Shown: in pieces, positions 1-9,165 of the stretch | How the letters are laid out: each line of letters opens with the position of its first letter | Position numbering within the stretch: the stretch's first letter is position 1 | Source: Rhizobium sp. J15 | GTDB taxonomy: Bacteria > Pseudomonadota > Alphaproteobacteria > Rhizobiales > Rhizobiaceae | Direction of reading: 5' to 3' | Assembly (NCBI RefSeq): GCF_002531825.1 | Contig: NZ_NWSX01000001.1 | Span: 186,001-250,000, forward strand | Length of the DNA stretch: 64,000 nucleotides | Position numbers and translations under genes: made by a program | The notes under the pieces: generated by a model | The model's input: the letters and a program-made list of their open reading frames with translations, nothing else | Told to the model about the DNA's origin: nothing | Databases searched by the model: none

Positions 1-69
1 CTCGACCGTTTCGCCCGCGGCTATCCGATCGATGAAAAGGGCGTCGGCGCCCAGCCCAATCTGCACTGA
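1..69 (+). CDS. soxB: Sarcosine oxidase beta subunit, C-terminal end (partial)
   Basis: Only the last 22 codons are present, ending LDRFARGYPIDEKGVGAQPNLH and TGA at 67-69. The F..G..IDE.G pattern is typical of the C-terminus of heterotetrameric sarcosine oxidase beta subunits, and the gene lies 13 bases before soxD in the standard soxBDAG order. The rest of the gene lies outside the window. The assignment rests mainly on gene order. Confidence 0.8.
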   Translation, partial: LDRFARGYPIDEKGVGAQPNLH

Positions 70-82
70 GGACATTTAGACG

Positions 83-364
83 ATGGCAAGCCTGATTTCT
101 TGTCCCCATTGCGGCGTCCGGCCCAAGGAGGAATTCTCGATCCGCGGCGATGCGAACCTGGTCCGGCCGGCGCCGGATGCCGGCGCGGATGCCTGGTACG
201 ACTATGTCTATCTGCGCGACAATCCGAAGGGCCGGCATAGCGAATACTGGCACCATTCCTCCGGATGCCGCCGCTGGCTGATCGTCGAGCGCGATACCGT
301 CACCCATAAGGTTCATGGTGTCAGGGATGCCGCTCTTGCCAAGCTCGGCGGAGAACCGGCATGA
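83..364 (+). CDS. soxD: Sarcosine oxidase delta subunit
   Basis: A 93-residue protein of the usual length for the small delta subunit of heterotetrameric sarcosine oxidase. It carries the N-terminal CPHCG motif and a later H..SGCRRW segment; in the family these Cys/His residues bind a structural zinc ion. The holoenzyme oxidatively demethylates sarcosine to glycine in the cytoplasm and passes the one-carbon unit to tetrahydrofolate. The stop overlaps the soxA start as ATGA (361-364), so the two are probably translationally coupled. Confidence 0.93.
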   Translation: MASLISCPHCGVRPKEEFSIRGDANLVRPAPDAGADAWYDYVYLRDNPKGRHSEYWHHSSGCRRWLIVERDTVTHKVHGVRDAALAKLGGEPA

Positions 365-3312
365 CGAGTTTCCGTCTTTCCTCCGGCGGCCGCATCGACC
401 GGGCCGCGACACTCGGCTTCACCTTCGACGGCAAGGCGCTGGAAGGCCATCCGGGCGACACGCTCGCCTCGGCGCTGCTGGCCAACGGTATCCAGCTCGT
501 CGGCCGCAGCTTCAAATATCACCGCCCGCGCGGCATTCTGACGGCGGGGGCCGCCGAACCGAACGCGCTGGTGACGACAGGCAGCGGCGGGCGCACCGAA
601 CCGAATACGCGCGCGACGATGATCGAGCTTTACCAGGGGCTGACGGCCAAGAGCCAGAACCGCTGGCCTTCGCTCGATTTCGATGTCGGCGCCGTCAACG
701 GCCTGCTCTCGCCTTTCCTCAGCGCCGGTTTCTACTACAAGACCTTCATGTGGCCGGCGGCCCTCTGGGAAAAGCTCTACGAGCCGGTGATCCGCAAGGC
801 GGCGGGCCTCGGCCGCGCCTCCTACGAAGCCGATCCCGACGCCTATGAGAAATGTTGGGCGCATTGCGATCTGTTGGTGATCGGCGCCGGCCCCACCGGT
901 CTTGCCGCGGCACTCACCGCCGGGCGCGCCGGCGCGCGCGTCATTCTTGCCGACGAAGGCGCCGAATTCGGCGGCAGCCTGCTTTCCCGCGGCGCAGTCG
1001 ACGGCAAGCCGGCGGACGCTGTTCTCGGCGAGCTGCTGGCCGAACTCGAAGGGCTGGCGAATGTGCGCCGCCTGCCGCGCATGATCGTGTTCGGCTGGTA
1101 CGACGACAATGTTTTCGGCGCGGTCGAACGTGTGCAGAAGCATGTGGCGCTGCCCGATCCCGAGCGCCCCGTCGAAAGATTGTGGCGCATCGTCGCCCGC
1201 CAGGCGCTTCTGGCGACGGGAGCCGAGGAGCGGCCGCTCGTCTTCGGCGGCAACGATATTCCCGGCGTGATGATGGCAGGCGCCATGCGCAGCTATCTCA
1301 ATCGGCAGGCGGTGGCGCCAGGCCAAAGCACGGTGATCTTCACCACCAACGATACTGCATATGACACCGCCGCCGACCTCGAAGCCGCCGGCCTTCGAGT
1401 TGCCGCGATCGTCGACAGCCGCGCCGATGGCGGCAAGGGCTGGCAGGGCCGCGCTGAGGTTCTGCGGGGCGCCCGGGTCATCGATGCAGAGGGCGGCAAG
1501 CGCCTGCGCGGCGTCAGCATCGAGACCGCAGGCGGCATTCGCCGGATCGACGCGGATGCGCTCGCCATGTCGAGCGGCTGGAGCCCGGTCATTCATCTTG
1601 CCTGCCATCGCGGCGGCAAGCCGCAATGGTCCGAGGAGTCTTCGGCATTTCTGGCGCCGGCATCACAGGACGGCCTTGCCGTTGCCGGCGCAGCCGCCGG
1701 CCTTGCGCAAACCACGGCCTGCCTCGGCGATGGCGCGGCGAAGGCCGCCGCCGCATTGCAGGCAATCGGCTTTTCAGCGGAACCGGCCTTTGTTTCAGCT
1801 CCCGAGACGGCTCCGTATGCAAAGCCGCTCTGGTCGGTGAAAGGCTCGAAGGGCAAGGCCTTCGTCGACTATCAGAACGACGTGCACCTCAAGGACCTCG
1901 GGCTTGCCGTGCGCGAAGGCTACGGCCATGTCGAGCTTGCCAAGCGTTATACCACCAGCGGCATGGCGACCGACCAGGGCAAGCTTTCCAACATCAACGC
2001 CATCGGCATTCTTGCCGAGGCGCGCGGCGTGTCACCCGCCGAAGTGGGAACGACGACCTTCCGGCCCTTTTATACGCCCGTTTCCTTCGGCGCTTTGACC
2101 GGGGCATCGCGCGGCAAAGATTTCCAGCCGGCGCGCAAATCGCCGTTGCACGGCTGGGCGAAAAAGAATGGCGCGATCTTCGTCGAAACCGGGCTCTGGT
2201 ATCGTTCTTCCTGGTTTCCGCGCGCCGGTGAGGCGACATGGCGCGACAGCGTCGACCGCGAAGTGCTGAATATCCGCAAAAATGCCGGCCTCTGCGACGT
2301 CTCGACGCTCGGCAAGATCGAAATCTTCGGTCGCGACGCCGCGACCTTCCTCGATCGCGTCTATTGCAACGGCTTCGCCAAGCTTGCTCTGGGCAAGGCG
2401 CGTTACGGCATCATGCTGCGCGAGGACGGCTTCATCTATGACGACGGCACCACCAGCCGCTTCAGCGACGACCATTTCTTCATGACGACGACGACGGCGC
2501 TTGCCGCCGGCGTGCTGACCCATCTCGAATTCTGCGCCCAGACGCTGTGGCCGGAACTCGACGTCTGCTTCGCCTCCTCGACCGATCAATGGGCGCAGAT
2601 GGCGGTTGCCGGGCCGAAGTCGCGCGCGATCCTCTCGGAAATCGTCGACGAGGATCTTTCCGATGCGGCCTTCCCCTTCATGAGCGCCCGCAAGGTGTCG
2701 CTATTCGCCGGCCACCTCGAAGGCCGGCTCTTCCGGATCTCCTTCTCGGGCGAACTCGCTTACGAACTGGCGGTGCCGGCCGGCTATGGCGAAAGCGTTG
2801 CCGATGCCATCATGGCGTCAGGCGAGAAACACGGCATCTCAGCCTATGGCGTCGAAGCGCTCGGCGTCATGCGCATCGAAAAGGGCCATGTCACCCATGC
2901 CGAGATCAACGGCACGGTAACACCCGGCGATCTCGGCTTCGGCCGCATGGTTTCATCAACCAAGCCGGATTTCATCGGCAAGGCGATGCTTGCCCGCGAA
3001 GGCCTGCAGGATCCCGAGCGCCCGCGCCTCGTCGGCGTCAAGCCGCTCAACCCGGCAAGCGGCTTCCGCACCGGCTCGCATATCCTTGCCGAGGGTGCGG
3101 CGGCGACGCTCGAAAACGATCAGGGCTATGTCACGTCGAGCGCCTTTTCGCCGAGCCTCGGCCATAGGATTGGCCTGGCGCTCGTCCGGCGCGGGCCGGA
3201 GCGCATCGGTGAGAAGGTGACGGTCTGGAACGGCCTGCACAATGAATTCACCGATGCGGTGCTCTGCCATCCCGTCTTCATCGATCCCGAAAACGAGAAG
3301 CTCCATGCCTGA
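361..3312 (+). CDS. soxA: Sarcosine oxidase alpha subunit
   Basis: A 983-residue protein, normal for the alpha subunit. The N-terminus has the ferredoxin-like FDGK...GDTLASALLANG region, followed by a Rossmann FAD/NAD-binding motif GAGPTG at about residues 175-180. The C-terminal 400 residues match the aminomethyltransferase (GcvT) fold that transfers the formaldehyde equivalent to tetrahydrofolate. It starts inside the soxD stop codon and overlaps soxG by 8 bases, so soxB-D-A-G is one operon. Long open frames on the opposite strand of this gene are GC-rich shadows. Confidence 0.96.
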   Translation: MTSFRLSSGGRIDRAATLGFTFDGKALEGHPGDTLASALLANGIQLVGRSFKYHRPRGILTAGAAEPNALVTTGSGGRTEPNTRATMIELYQGLTAKSQNRWPSLDFDVGAVNGLLSPFLSAGFYYKTFMWPAALWEKLYEPVIRKAAGLGRASYEADPDAYEKCWAHCDLLVIGAGPTGLAAALTAGRAGARVILADEGAEFGGSLLSRGAVDGKPADAVLGELLAELEGLANVRRLPRMIVFGWYDDNVFGAVERVQKHVALPDPERPVERLWRIVARQALLATGAEERPLVFGGNDIPGVMMAGAMRSYLNRQAVAPGQSTVIFTTNDTAYDTAADLEAAGLRVAAIVDSRADGGKGWQGRAEVLRGARVIDAEGGKRLRGVSIETAGGIRRIDADALAMSSGWSPVIHLACHRGGKPQWSEESSAFLAPASQDGLAVAGAAAGLAQTTACLGDGAAKAAAALQAIGFSAEPAFVSAPETAPYAKPLWSVKGSKGKAFVDYQNDVHLKDLGLAVREGYGHVELAKRYTTSGMATDQGKLSNINAIGILAEARGVSPAEVGTTTFRPFYTPVSFGALTGASRGKDFQPARKSPLHGWAKKNGAIFVETGLWYRSSWFPRAGEATWRDSVDREVLNIRKNAGLCDVSTLGKIEIFGRDAATFLDRVYCNGFAKLALGKARYGIMLREDGFIYDDGTTSRFSDDHFFMTTTTALAAGVLTHLEFCAQTLWPELDVCFASSTDQWAQMAVAGPKSRAILSEIVDEDLSDAAFPFMSARKVSLFAGHLEGRLFRISFSGELAYELAVPAGYGESVADAIMASGEKHGISAYGVEALGVMRIEKGHVTHAEINGTVTPGDLGFGRMVSSTKPDFIGKAMLAREGLQDPERPRLVGVKPLNPASGFRTGSHILAEGAAATLENDQGYVTSSAFSPSLGHRIGLALVRRGPERIGEKVTVWNGLHNEFTDAVLCHPVFIDPENEKLHA

Positions 3313-3853
3313 TCTTCCCCAGCACCGGCCGGTCCTCGCCGGCGCCAGACACAACGGTGCGGCAGGATCCGCCCTCCGGCTGGAAGCCTTGCCGGAAGGC
3401 CATCTGCTGCACGTGCTCGGCGCGATCGAGCCGGCCGCACTCGCCACCGAACTGGCGAAAGCAGGCCTTGCGAACAGTTCGATCCGCAAGGCCGGTTTCC
3501 GCCAATGGTTCATCGCCGGCGACGAACCGCTCGCGCCCGCAAAGCTCGACACCCTTACCGCAGCGCTTGCCGGAAAAGCCTACGTCATGGACCAGAGCCA
3601 TGGGCGTGTACGCATCGGCATTTCCGGCCGATCCTCGCGCCTGCTTCTTTCAAAAGGCACGGCCGTCGATCTCGATCCCGCCGTCTTTGCGGAGGACGAT
3701 TCGGCCATGACGATGATCGGCCATATCTCCGTGCAGATCGTACGCACCGGCGATGACAGCTTCGAACTCACGGTCCTGCGCAGCTTCGCCGAAAGCCTCT
3801 GGGACGAGCTCAGGCATATGGCGACGAGCGCCGAAAAGGATAGCGGCGCATAA
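3305..3853 (+). CDS. soxG: Sarcosine oxidase gamma subunit
   Basis: A 182-residue protein starting at the ATG at 3305, inside the end of soxA. A further in-frame start at 3242 would extend it deep into soxA and is unlikely. The C-terminal part (SSRLLLSKGTAVDLDP, HISVQIVRTGDDSFELTVLRSFAESLWDEL) is typical of SoxG, which resembles the GcvT fold and helps assemble the folate site. It is the last gene of the operon. Confidence 0.92.
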   Translation: MPDLPQHRPVLAGARHNGAAGSALRLEALPEGHLLHVLGAIEPAALATELAKAGLANSSIRKAGFRQWFIAGDEPLAPAKLDTLTAALAGKAYVMDQSHGRVRIGISGRSSRLLLSKGTAVDLDPAVFAEDDSAMTMIGHISVQIVRTGDDSFELTVLRSFAESLWDELRHMATSAEKDSGA

Positions 3854-4317
3854 GGGCCGCCGTGCCGGCGCAAAGATCGACGATTGAGCGAAAATAGCTG
3901 TAAGGTTCAACTTTCCGGCGCGGTGGCACGCAGCCGTTGACCGTCGAGCCAACACGAGAATTCGCTACAGTGGAGACGGTGGCGGCGAAATTTTTAGGGA
4001 CTGACGAGCAGATGGTAAGCGGTGCCCCAATCAGACCTTGTGGCAGCCTAGATAATGCCGCGAGATAATTCTTTGAGCATGATTGATCGAACCGTTATCT
4101 TGAATCGAATTCACGCTTCGACGCGGGGATCGCGAACGCCAGTAGCGAAATCATTGGCAAAGGCTGTGCGGGGTCCGAACCCAATAGGCGTTGCATCCAT
4201 CAGAGCGGACGATCAAATCTATTAGTAAATCGCGTTTGACGGCGTGGAACGGCTGAACAGTTGATAAATTTAGCCAAAATTAATTCTGAAGGCAGTAAAA
4301 GAGGGTGCTGTGAAAAG
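3854..4317. other. Intergenic region between sox operon and RNA ligase
   Basis: About 460 bases without a convincing gene. The second half is visibly richer in A and T than the sox operon, and this continues into the following ligase gene, which suggests a boundary between core and acquired DNA. No clear repeats, tRNA fragment or promoter motif was recognised. Confidence 0.5.
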
Positions 4318-5448
4318 ATGAACGACCCGATACACCCTGCACGCCAAATCCCGTTTCCCGACCTTATCGCTGGCTTGAAGCGAGCCCAAGGTCTTGGCCA
4401 TGTCCATCGCCGTCAGAACGCAACCGGTACTTTGCAGCTCTACATCTATACCCCCCGGTGCGTATATGAGGATGGTTGGGATCAGTTTTCGCTGATCGCT
4501 CGCGGTCTCATTGTGGACGAGGGCGCTGGTCGGGTCGTTGCCACGCCGTTTCCGAAGTTTTTCAATGTCGGCGAGCGGCATGGTGAAGTACCCGATCTGC
4601 CGTTTGAGGCGTTCGAAAAGCTCGATGGTAGTCTGATAATCGTGTTCAATGATGCTGGCCGTTGGCACGCAGCCACCAAAGGAGCGTTCGACTCCGAACA
4701 GGCCCTATGGGCTCAAGCACGCTTGGATGCCCACGATCTCTCCGGTCTGTCGCCGGATACGACATATCTGTTCGAGGCGGTATATCCGGAAAACAGAATT
4801 GTCGTGCGATATGCGGAGCCTGCCATGGTGATGTTGGCGGCCTACCACGCTTCAGGTCTTGAAGTAACCTACGACGAGGTTCGAACGACCAGCCAAGCGT
4901 TGGGATGGCGTGCGGCCGAACGCCATGAGTTCGGGAATATGGCGGACATGATGCTCCATACTGCAACGCTCCCAAGCGACATCGAGGGATTTGTTGTTAG
5001 ATTCACCAATGGCTTGCGCCTCAAACTCAAAGGCTCCGAGTACCGTCGTATCCATGCGTTGATCTCACGCTGCACGCCATTGGCAATGTGGGAAGCAATG
5101 GCCGCTGGGGACGACATGGCCGCGATTCGTCGTGATTTGCCGGAAGAGTTTTGGAGCGATTTTGACAACATCGTACTCCTCCTGACGAAGGAATACGCGG
5201 CGATGGAAAGGAAGGTCACTGAACTGGCAGCATCTGTCGCCCATCTTTCCGATAAAGAGTTGGGATTGTCGCTCAATTCACTGCCTGCTGACGTGGGTCC
5301 TTACGTTTTTGGCTTGCGAAAAGCAGGCGCAATCGTAGGCAGGTCAAGAGACGCGTTGATGCGTTCCATCAGACCCACTGGCAACGTGTTGCCAGGTTAC
5401 CAGCCCTCATATGCCATGGGGCGTGTGATTGATGAGGCAACATCGTAG
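4318..5448 (+). CDS. T4 Rnl1-like ATP-dependent RNA ligase
   Basis: A 376-residue nucleotidyltransferase of the T4 RNA ligase 1 type. Motif I is EKLDGS (AMP-accepting lysine about residue 101), motif III is TYLFEAVYPENRIV, motif IV is EGFVVRF and motif V is RLKLKGSEY; the upstream SLIARGLIVD and FPKFFNVGE segments are also characteristic. The family joins 5'-phosphate to 3'-hydroxyl RNA ends using ATP, typically to repair broken tRNA. The ATG at 4318 is preferred over an in-frame TTG at 4261 because a GAGGG sits upstream of it. It converges on rtcR, placing it beside an RtcB repair operon with complementary end chemistry. Base composition is less GC-rich than its neighbours, suggesting transfer. 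Confidence 0.85.
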   Translation: MNDPIHPARQIPFPDLIAGLKRAQGLGHVHRRQNATGTLQLYIYTPRCVYEDGWDQFSLIARGLIVDEGAGRVVATPFPKFFNVGERHGEVPDLPFEAFEKLDGSLIIVFNDAGRWHAATKGAFDSEQALWAQARLDAHDLSGLSPDTTYLFEAVYPENRIVVRYAEPAMVMLAAYHASGLEVTYDEVRTTSQALGWRAAERHEFGNMADMMLHTATLPSDIEGFVVRFTNGLRLKLKGSEYRRIHALISRCTPLAMWEAMAAGDDMAAIRRDLPEEFWSDFDNIVLLLTKEYAAMERKVTELAASVAHLSDKELGLSLNSLPADVGPYVFGLRKAGAIVGRSRDALMRSIRPTGNVLPGYQPSYAMGRVIDEATS

Positions 5449-5742
5449 ATTTGCAGCGTACAGTAGCTCTGGCGTGAATGCAGGATTGGAGAAGGCCTCG
5501 GCTGAGAGGTTCCTTCGGCTGTGACATTGAAGCAATAATGCGTTAGATAGCGGCATCAAGTGGAACGTGTGCTTTGCTCCAGAAGGCGTTCGATAGGTGA
5601 ACCTCACGCCCAGACTTCCTGGTCGTGAAAACCTCTAATGTACTCTCCATGGAGAAACTCCCGTTGCTCGTCCATGGAAAGCCGATCACAGATTAGCCCA
5701 GACAGGGCAACGTGGGAGTGGAACACCGGTTACCACAAGCCT

Positions 5743-7350
5743 TTATCCGGCTTTCCTAATATCTTCGAATCTGAGGCCGAAGCGCGCGAGATATTTACTC
5801 AGGCGATCGGCGTCGTTGCTGCTCTTTTTCTCCAGTCGCGACATCGCAAACAGGGCTCTGCCCGCAGCACTTGCCGTGGCATGTTGACGGCAAGTGTGAA
5901 GAACGGTGGCAAGCTGGGCCGTGTCGAAGCGATCGAGGCGAGCGGCCGTCTCTGCACCCAGCACTTCTTCAATGATCAGATCCACCCTGCCGTCGTCACT
6001 TGAGCTGCGCCAAAACGCATTCAGCCGCCGGACTTCATCGTCAACGACGTCGGTCGTGATGCGCCCATGCGGCGCAAGGGTCGCCATGCGGGTCACCGAA
6101 GCCGACAGGTCGCGAAAGTTGGCACTCCAGAGGGCTAACGGGCCAGTTGCGAAACTAAGATAGCGGTCGCGTGCTTCCTTGTTGAAAGTCACATTTTCGC
6201 CTTCTCGTTCCAGATAGCGCCTGAGCTCGAAGTCGAGATTGGGCTCGATGTCCTCCTTGCGCTCGCGCAGGGCCGGCAGCTGGAAAGTCCAGAGGTTCAG
6301 CCGGGCATAGAGATCTTCGCGGAACCTGCCTTTGCGCACATCCTCGCCAAGATCGCGATTGGTGCCGGCAATCAGTTGAAAGTCCGCGGACGCCTCCCGG
6401 TCAGCGCCCACGGGCAGGAACTTCTTTTCCTCGATCGCGCGCAGGCACATGGCCTGTTCGTCGAGGCCGAGTTCGCCAATCTCGTCGAGGAACAGCACGC
6501 CTTTGTCGGCGGACTTGAGCAAGCCGGCACGCTCGCCGGCAGCGCCGGTAAACGCGCCTTTCACATGGCCGAACAAGGTGGACATGGCCTGGTCGCCGCG
6601 CAGGGTCGCGCAGTTGACCTCGATGAACGGACCGCTGACCTTGCGCTGGCTCTTCTTCAGCTCGTAGATCCGGCGGGCGAGTTGCGATTTGCCGGCGCCG
6701 GTCGGGCCGGTCAGCAGAACGGGCGCCGTCGAGCGGATCACCACCCTTTCGATCTCGTTGATCATTCTGTTGAAGGCGGCGCTGCGGGTCGAAATCCCCG
6801 ACTTCAGGAAGGAGGCGGCGTCTTCGCGCTCGGAGGCGAAGCGTTTGGCGATCTCGTCATAACGGGAAAGGTCGAGGTCGATGATCCGATGCGTGCCGGC
6901 GAAATTCTGCTCCGGCTCCCGGTCCCGCGGCGGCGAGAGCTGCAGCAGCTGGCCGGGAATGATGCGGGCTTCGGTCAGCAGGAACCAGCAGATCTGTGCG
7001 ACATGGGTGCCGGTGGTGATGTTGACGAGATAGTCTTCCGTTTCGGGGTCGAAGTTGTAGTTGCGGGCAAAGTCCCTGAGGTTGGTATAGACCTCCGAAA
7101 AATCCCAGGGGTCCTTGAAGTTGATGATGTTGCTCCGCACCTCCGTTGCCGGCGCTACGGTTTCGATGTCGGCGACGATGCGGTGACAGAGAGCTTGCGA
7201 GTGGTTGTCGAGGATCAGTTCCAGCCGGTCGATGAACAGGCCCGGTTGCTGGCAGAGCGCGACATTCGGCCGCCAGCGGCTCCAGCGATTTTCCCATTTC
7301 CCCGCATCCAGGGTGGTTCCCAATATGCTAATGGCGACGCGGCGCTTCAT
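5743..7350 (-). CDS. rtcR: RtcR, CARF-domain sigma-54-dependent activator of the RNA repair operon
   Basis: A 535-residue protein. Residues 1 to about 180 match the RtcR-type CARF ligand-sensing domain (VAISILGTTLD, YLVNITTGTHVAQICWFLL). The central AAA+ domain has Walker A GPTGAGKS (215-222), the sigma-54 contact loop GAFTGA (265-270) and Walker B VLFLDE (285-290). The C-terminal region should bind DNA. In enterobacteria RtcR senses RNA ends and activates rtcBA or rsr-Y RNA-rtcBA from a sigma-54 promoter. Here it is divergent from rsr, with a matching -24/-12 promoter on the rsr side. Its 3' end faces the RNA ligase. Confidence 0.95.
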   Translation of the reverse strand: MKRRVAISILGTTLDAGKWENRWSRWRPNVALCQQPGLFIDRLELILDNHSQALCHRIVADIETVAPATEVRSNIINFKDPWDFSEVYTNLRDFARNYNFDPETEDYLVNITTGTHVAQICWFLLTEARIIPGQLLQLSPPRDREPEQNFAGTHRIIDLDLSRYDEIAKRFASEREDAASFLKSGISTRSAAFNRMINEIERVVIRSTAPVLLTGPTGAGKSQLARRIYELKKSQRKVSGPFIEVNCATLRGDQAMSTLFGHVKGAFTGAAGERAGLLKSADKGVLFLDEIGELGLDEQAMCLRAIEEKKFLPVGADREASADFQLIAGTNRDLGEDVRKGRFREDLYARLNLWTFQLPALRERKEDIEPNLDFELRRYLEREGENVTFNKEARDRYLSFATGPLALWSANFRDLSASVTRMATLAPHGRITTDVVDDEVRRLNAFWRSSSDDGRVDLIIEEVLGAETAARLDRFDTAQLATVLHTCRQHATASAAGRALFAMSRLEKKSSNDADRLSKYLARFGLRFEDIRKAG

Positions 7351-7509
7351 CTCTTATCCAAAATTATAAAACAAGCTAGTTTGCGATAATATAATCGGGA
7401 TCGGATTTTTGCAATTCATGATTGCGCTCGACTGAGGCATAAAAATTTATCTTTTAAAAACAGATGGATGAACGAAAATTTCGCCGGTCTCCCGCTCCTT
7501 TCGTCAAAC

Positions 7510-7525
7510 TGGCACGCGTCTTGAA
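7510..7525 (+). promoter_or_regulatory. Sigma-54 (-24/-12) promoter of rsr-Y RNA-rtcB
   Basis: TGGCACG at 7510-7516, four bases, then TTGAA at 7521-7525. This matches the consensus TGGCACG-N4-TTGCW except for one base of the -12 element. It lies 36 bases before the rsr start and downstream of the divergent rtcR, the expected target of that activator. The AT-rich stretch 7351-7500 holds short imperfect palindromes (around 7372, 7440 and 7480) that could be upstream activator sites, but I cannot single one out. Confidence 0.88.
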
Positions 7526-7560
7526 ATGTATCTGGCACGAACCAAACAACAGGTGCTGTC

Positions 7561-9117
7561 ATGGTCAACAAGGCAATCTTCAAAACCTACCTCGGGAAGC
7601 TGCTTCCGGGCGCGGATACAAAAAATCATGAAGCGGCCCCGGCCTACCGGCTGACGCCGCGTGAGGCGCTGGCGCAATATGCCGTTACCGGAACCCTCAA
7701 CGGCACCTTCTATGCTGAAGGAGCTGAGCAGCTCGATGCGGTAAAGACGCTCGCCCTTGAGGTCGAGCCGGAATTTCTCGCCAAGGTGGCTGTTTACGCC
7801 GCTGAGAAGGGTCACATGAAGGACATGCCGGTGACGTTGCTCGCCATGCTCTCCAGCCTTCAGAGCGATGCCTTCGCCTGTGCATTCCCGCGGGTGGTGA
7901 AGAGCGGCAAGATGCTGCGCGGCTTCGTGCAGGTCATGCGCTCTGGCGCCACCGGTCGCAAGTCGCTCGGCACACGCCCGAAAAAGGTGGTGCAGGCGTG
8001 GCTCGAGCGGGCCAGCACCGAGCAGATCCTGCGTGCGATGGTCGGAAACGATCCTTCGCTCGCCGACGTCATCCGCATGGTGCATCCGAAGCCGGCCACA
8101 GGGGAGCGCAAGGCGCTTTATGCCTGGGCGATCGGCAAGCCGCACGACTACGCGGCACTGCCGGAACTCGTCAAGGCATTGGAAGCGTTCCGACGTGACC
8201 GGACGGCGCCAGTGCCTGATGTGCCGTTCCAGATGCTGACCTCGCTGCCGTTGACGCGGGAGCATTGGGTCGAAATCGCCCGCAAGGGCGGCTGGCAGAT
8301 GGTGCGGCAGAACCTCAACACCTTTGCACGCAACCGCGTGTTCGAGGTCAAGGGTTTTGCCGAGACGCTGGCGGCGCGGCTTGCCGATCCGGAGGAAATC
8401 CGCAAGGCAAAGGTCTTCCCCTATCAGTTGATGATGGCGTGGAAGATGGTCGATGGCCAGGTTCCGGATGTCGTGCGGGATGCGCTTCAGGACGCGATGG
8501 ATATCGCCATCGCCAATGTGCCGTCCCTGACGGGCAATGTGGTGCTTTGCCCCGACGTGTCGGGTTCCATGGGCTCGCCCGTGACCGGCTACCGGAAGGG
8601 CGCGACGTCCTCGGTTCGTTGCATCGACGTCGCCGGTCTGATGACCGCGGCGTTCCTGCAGCGCAACCCGAAGGCGCGGGTGCTGCCGTTCGAGAATGAC
8701 GTAGTGCACGTCAGCCTCAACAAGCGGGATTCGGTGATGACCAATGCCGGTAAGCTGGCGAAAATCGGTGGCGGCGGAACCAACTGCTCCGCACCGCTGA
8801 AGATGCTGGCAAACGAGAGGGCCAAGGTCGATCTCGTGGTGTTCATCTCGGACAATGAGTCCTGGGTGGATGCGCGCGGCAGCGGCCAGCCGACGGCGGT
8901 GATGACGGAATGGGCCAGGATCAAGCGGGTCAACCCGGCTGCAAAGCTGGTCTGCCTCGACATCCAGCCCCACGCCACGACGCAGGCGCCGACGCGGGAA
9001 GACGTGCTCAACATCGGTGGCTTCTCGGATGCCGTCTATGGGGTGATTACGGCTTTCGCGGCCAACAGCAAGGGAGCGGATGGCTGGGTGAAAGCCATTG
9101 AGGCAATCGAGTTCTGA
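7561..9117 (+). CDS. rsr: Rsr, bacterial Ro60 orthologue (TROVE plus vWA domains)
   Basis: A 518-residue protein with an N-terminal TROVE HEAT-repeat ring (YRLTPREALAQYAVTGTLNGTFY onward) and a C-terminal von Willebrand A domain with MIDAS motif DVSGSMG (332-338) and GGTNC. Ro60 proteins bind Y RNAs on the outside of the ring and misfolded RNA ends in the centre; in bacteria they work with PNPase in RNA decay and ribosomal RNA maturation. It is the first gene after the sigma-54 promoter and is followed directly by the Y RNA array. All the landmarks of the family are intact. Confidence 0.95.
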   Translation: MVNKAIFKTYLGKLLPGADTKNHEAAPAYRLTPREALAQYAVTGTLNGTFYAEGAEQLDAVKTLALEVEPEFLAKVAVYAAEKGHMKDMPVTLLAMLSSLQSDAFACAFPRVVKSGKMLRGFVQVMRSGATGRKSLGTRPKKVVQAWLERASTEQILRAMVGNDPSLADVIRMVHPKPATGERKALYAWAIGKPHDYAALPELVKALEAFRRDRTAPVPDVPFQMLTSLPLTREHWVEIARKGGWQMVRQNLNTFARNRVFEVKGFAETLAARLADPEEIRKAKVFPYQLMMAWKMVDGQVPDVVRDALQDAMDIAIANVPSLTGNVVLCPDVSGSMGSPVTGYRKGATSSVRCIDVAGLMTAAFLQRNPKARVLPFENDVVHVSLNKRDSVMTNAGKLAKIGGGGTNCSAPLKMLANERAKVDLVVFISDNESWVDARGSGQPTAVMTEWARIKRVNPAAKLVCLDIQPHATTQAPTREDVLNIGGFSDAVYGVITAFAANSKGADGWVKAIEAIEF

Positions 9118-9138
9118 CGGGCTCACAGGAAGCAATAT

Positions 9139-9165
9139 CCCCGCGCCGCCGTGAACGGCGCGGGG
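9139..9165 (+). terminator. GC-rich hairpin between rsr and the first Y RNA
   Basis: CCCCGCGCCG (9139-9148) pairs perfectly with CGGCGCGGGG (9156-9165) around a seven-base loop, 21 bases after the rsr stop. There is no T-run, so it may be an attenuator, a 3'-end protecting or processing structure rather than a full terminator. The first Y RNA stem begins four bases later. Confidence 0.6.

Noticed and set aside
313-1626. 437-codon frame on the minus strand opposite soxA
   Set aside because: soxA is unmistakable on the plus strand; the antisense frame is Ala/Arg-rich with no recognisable domain.
6376-7389. 337-codon frame on the plus strand over rtcR
   Set aside because: It is the shadow of rtcR, whose CARF and AAA+ motifs are clear on the minus strand.
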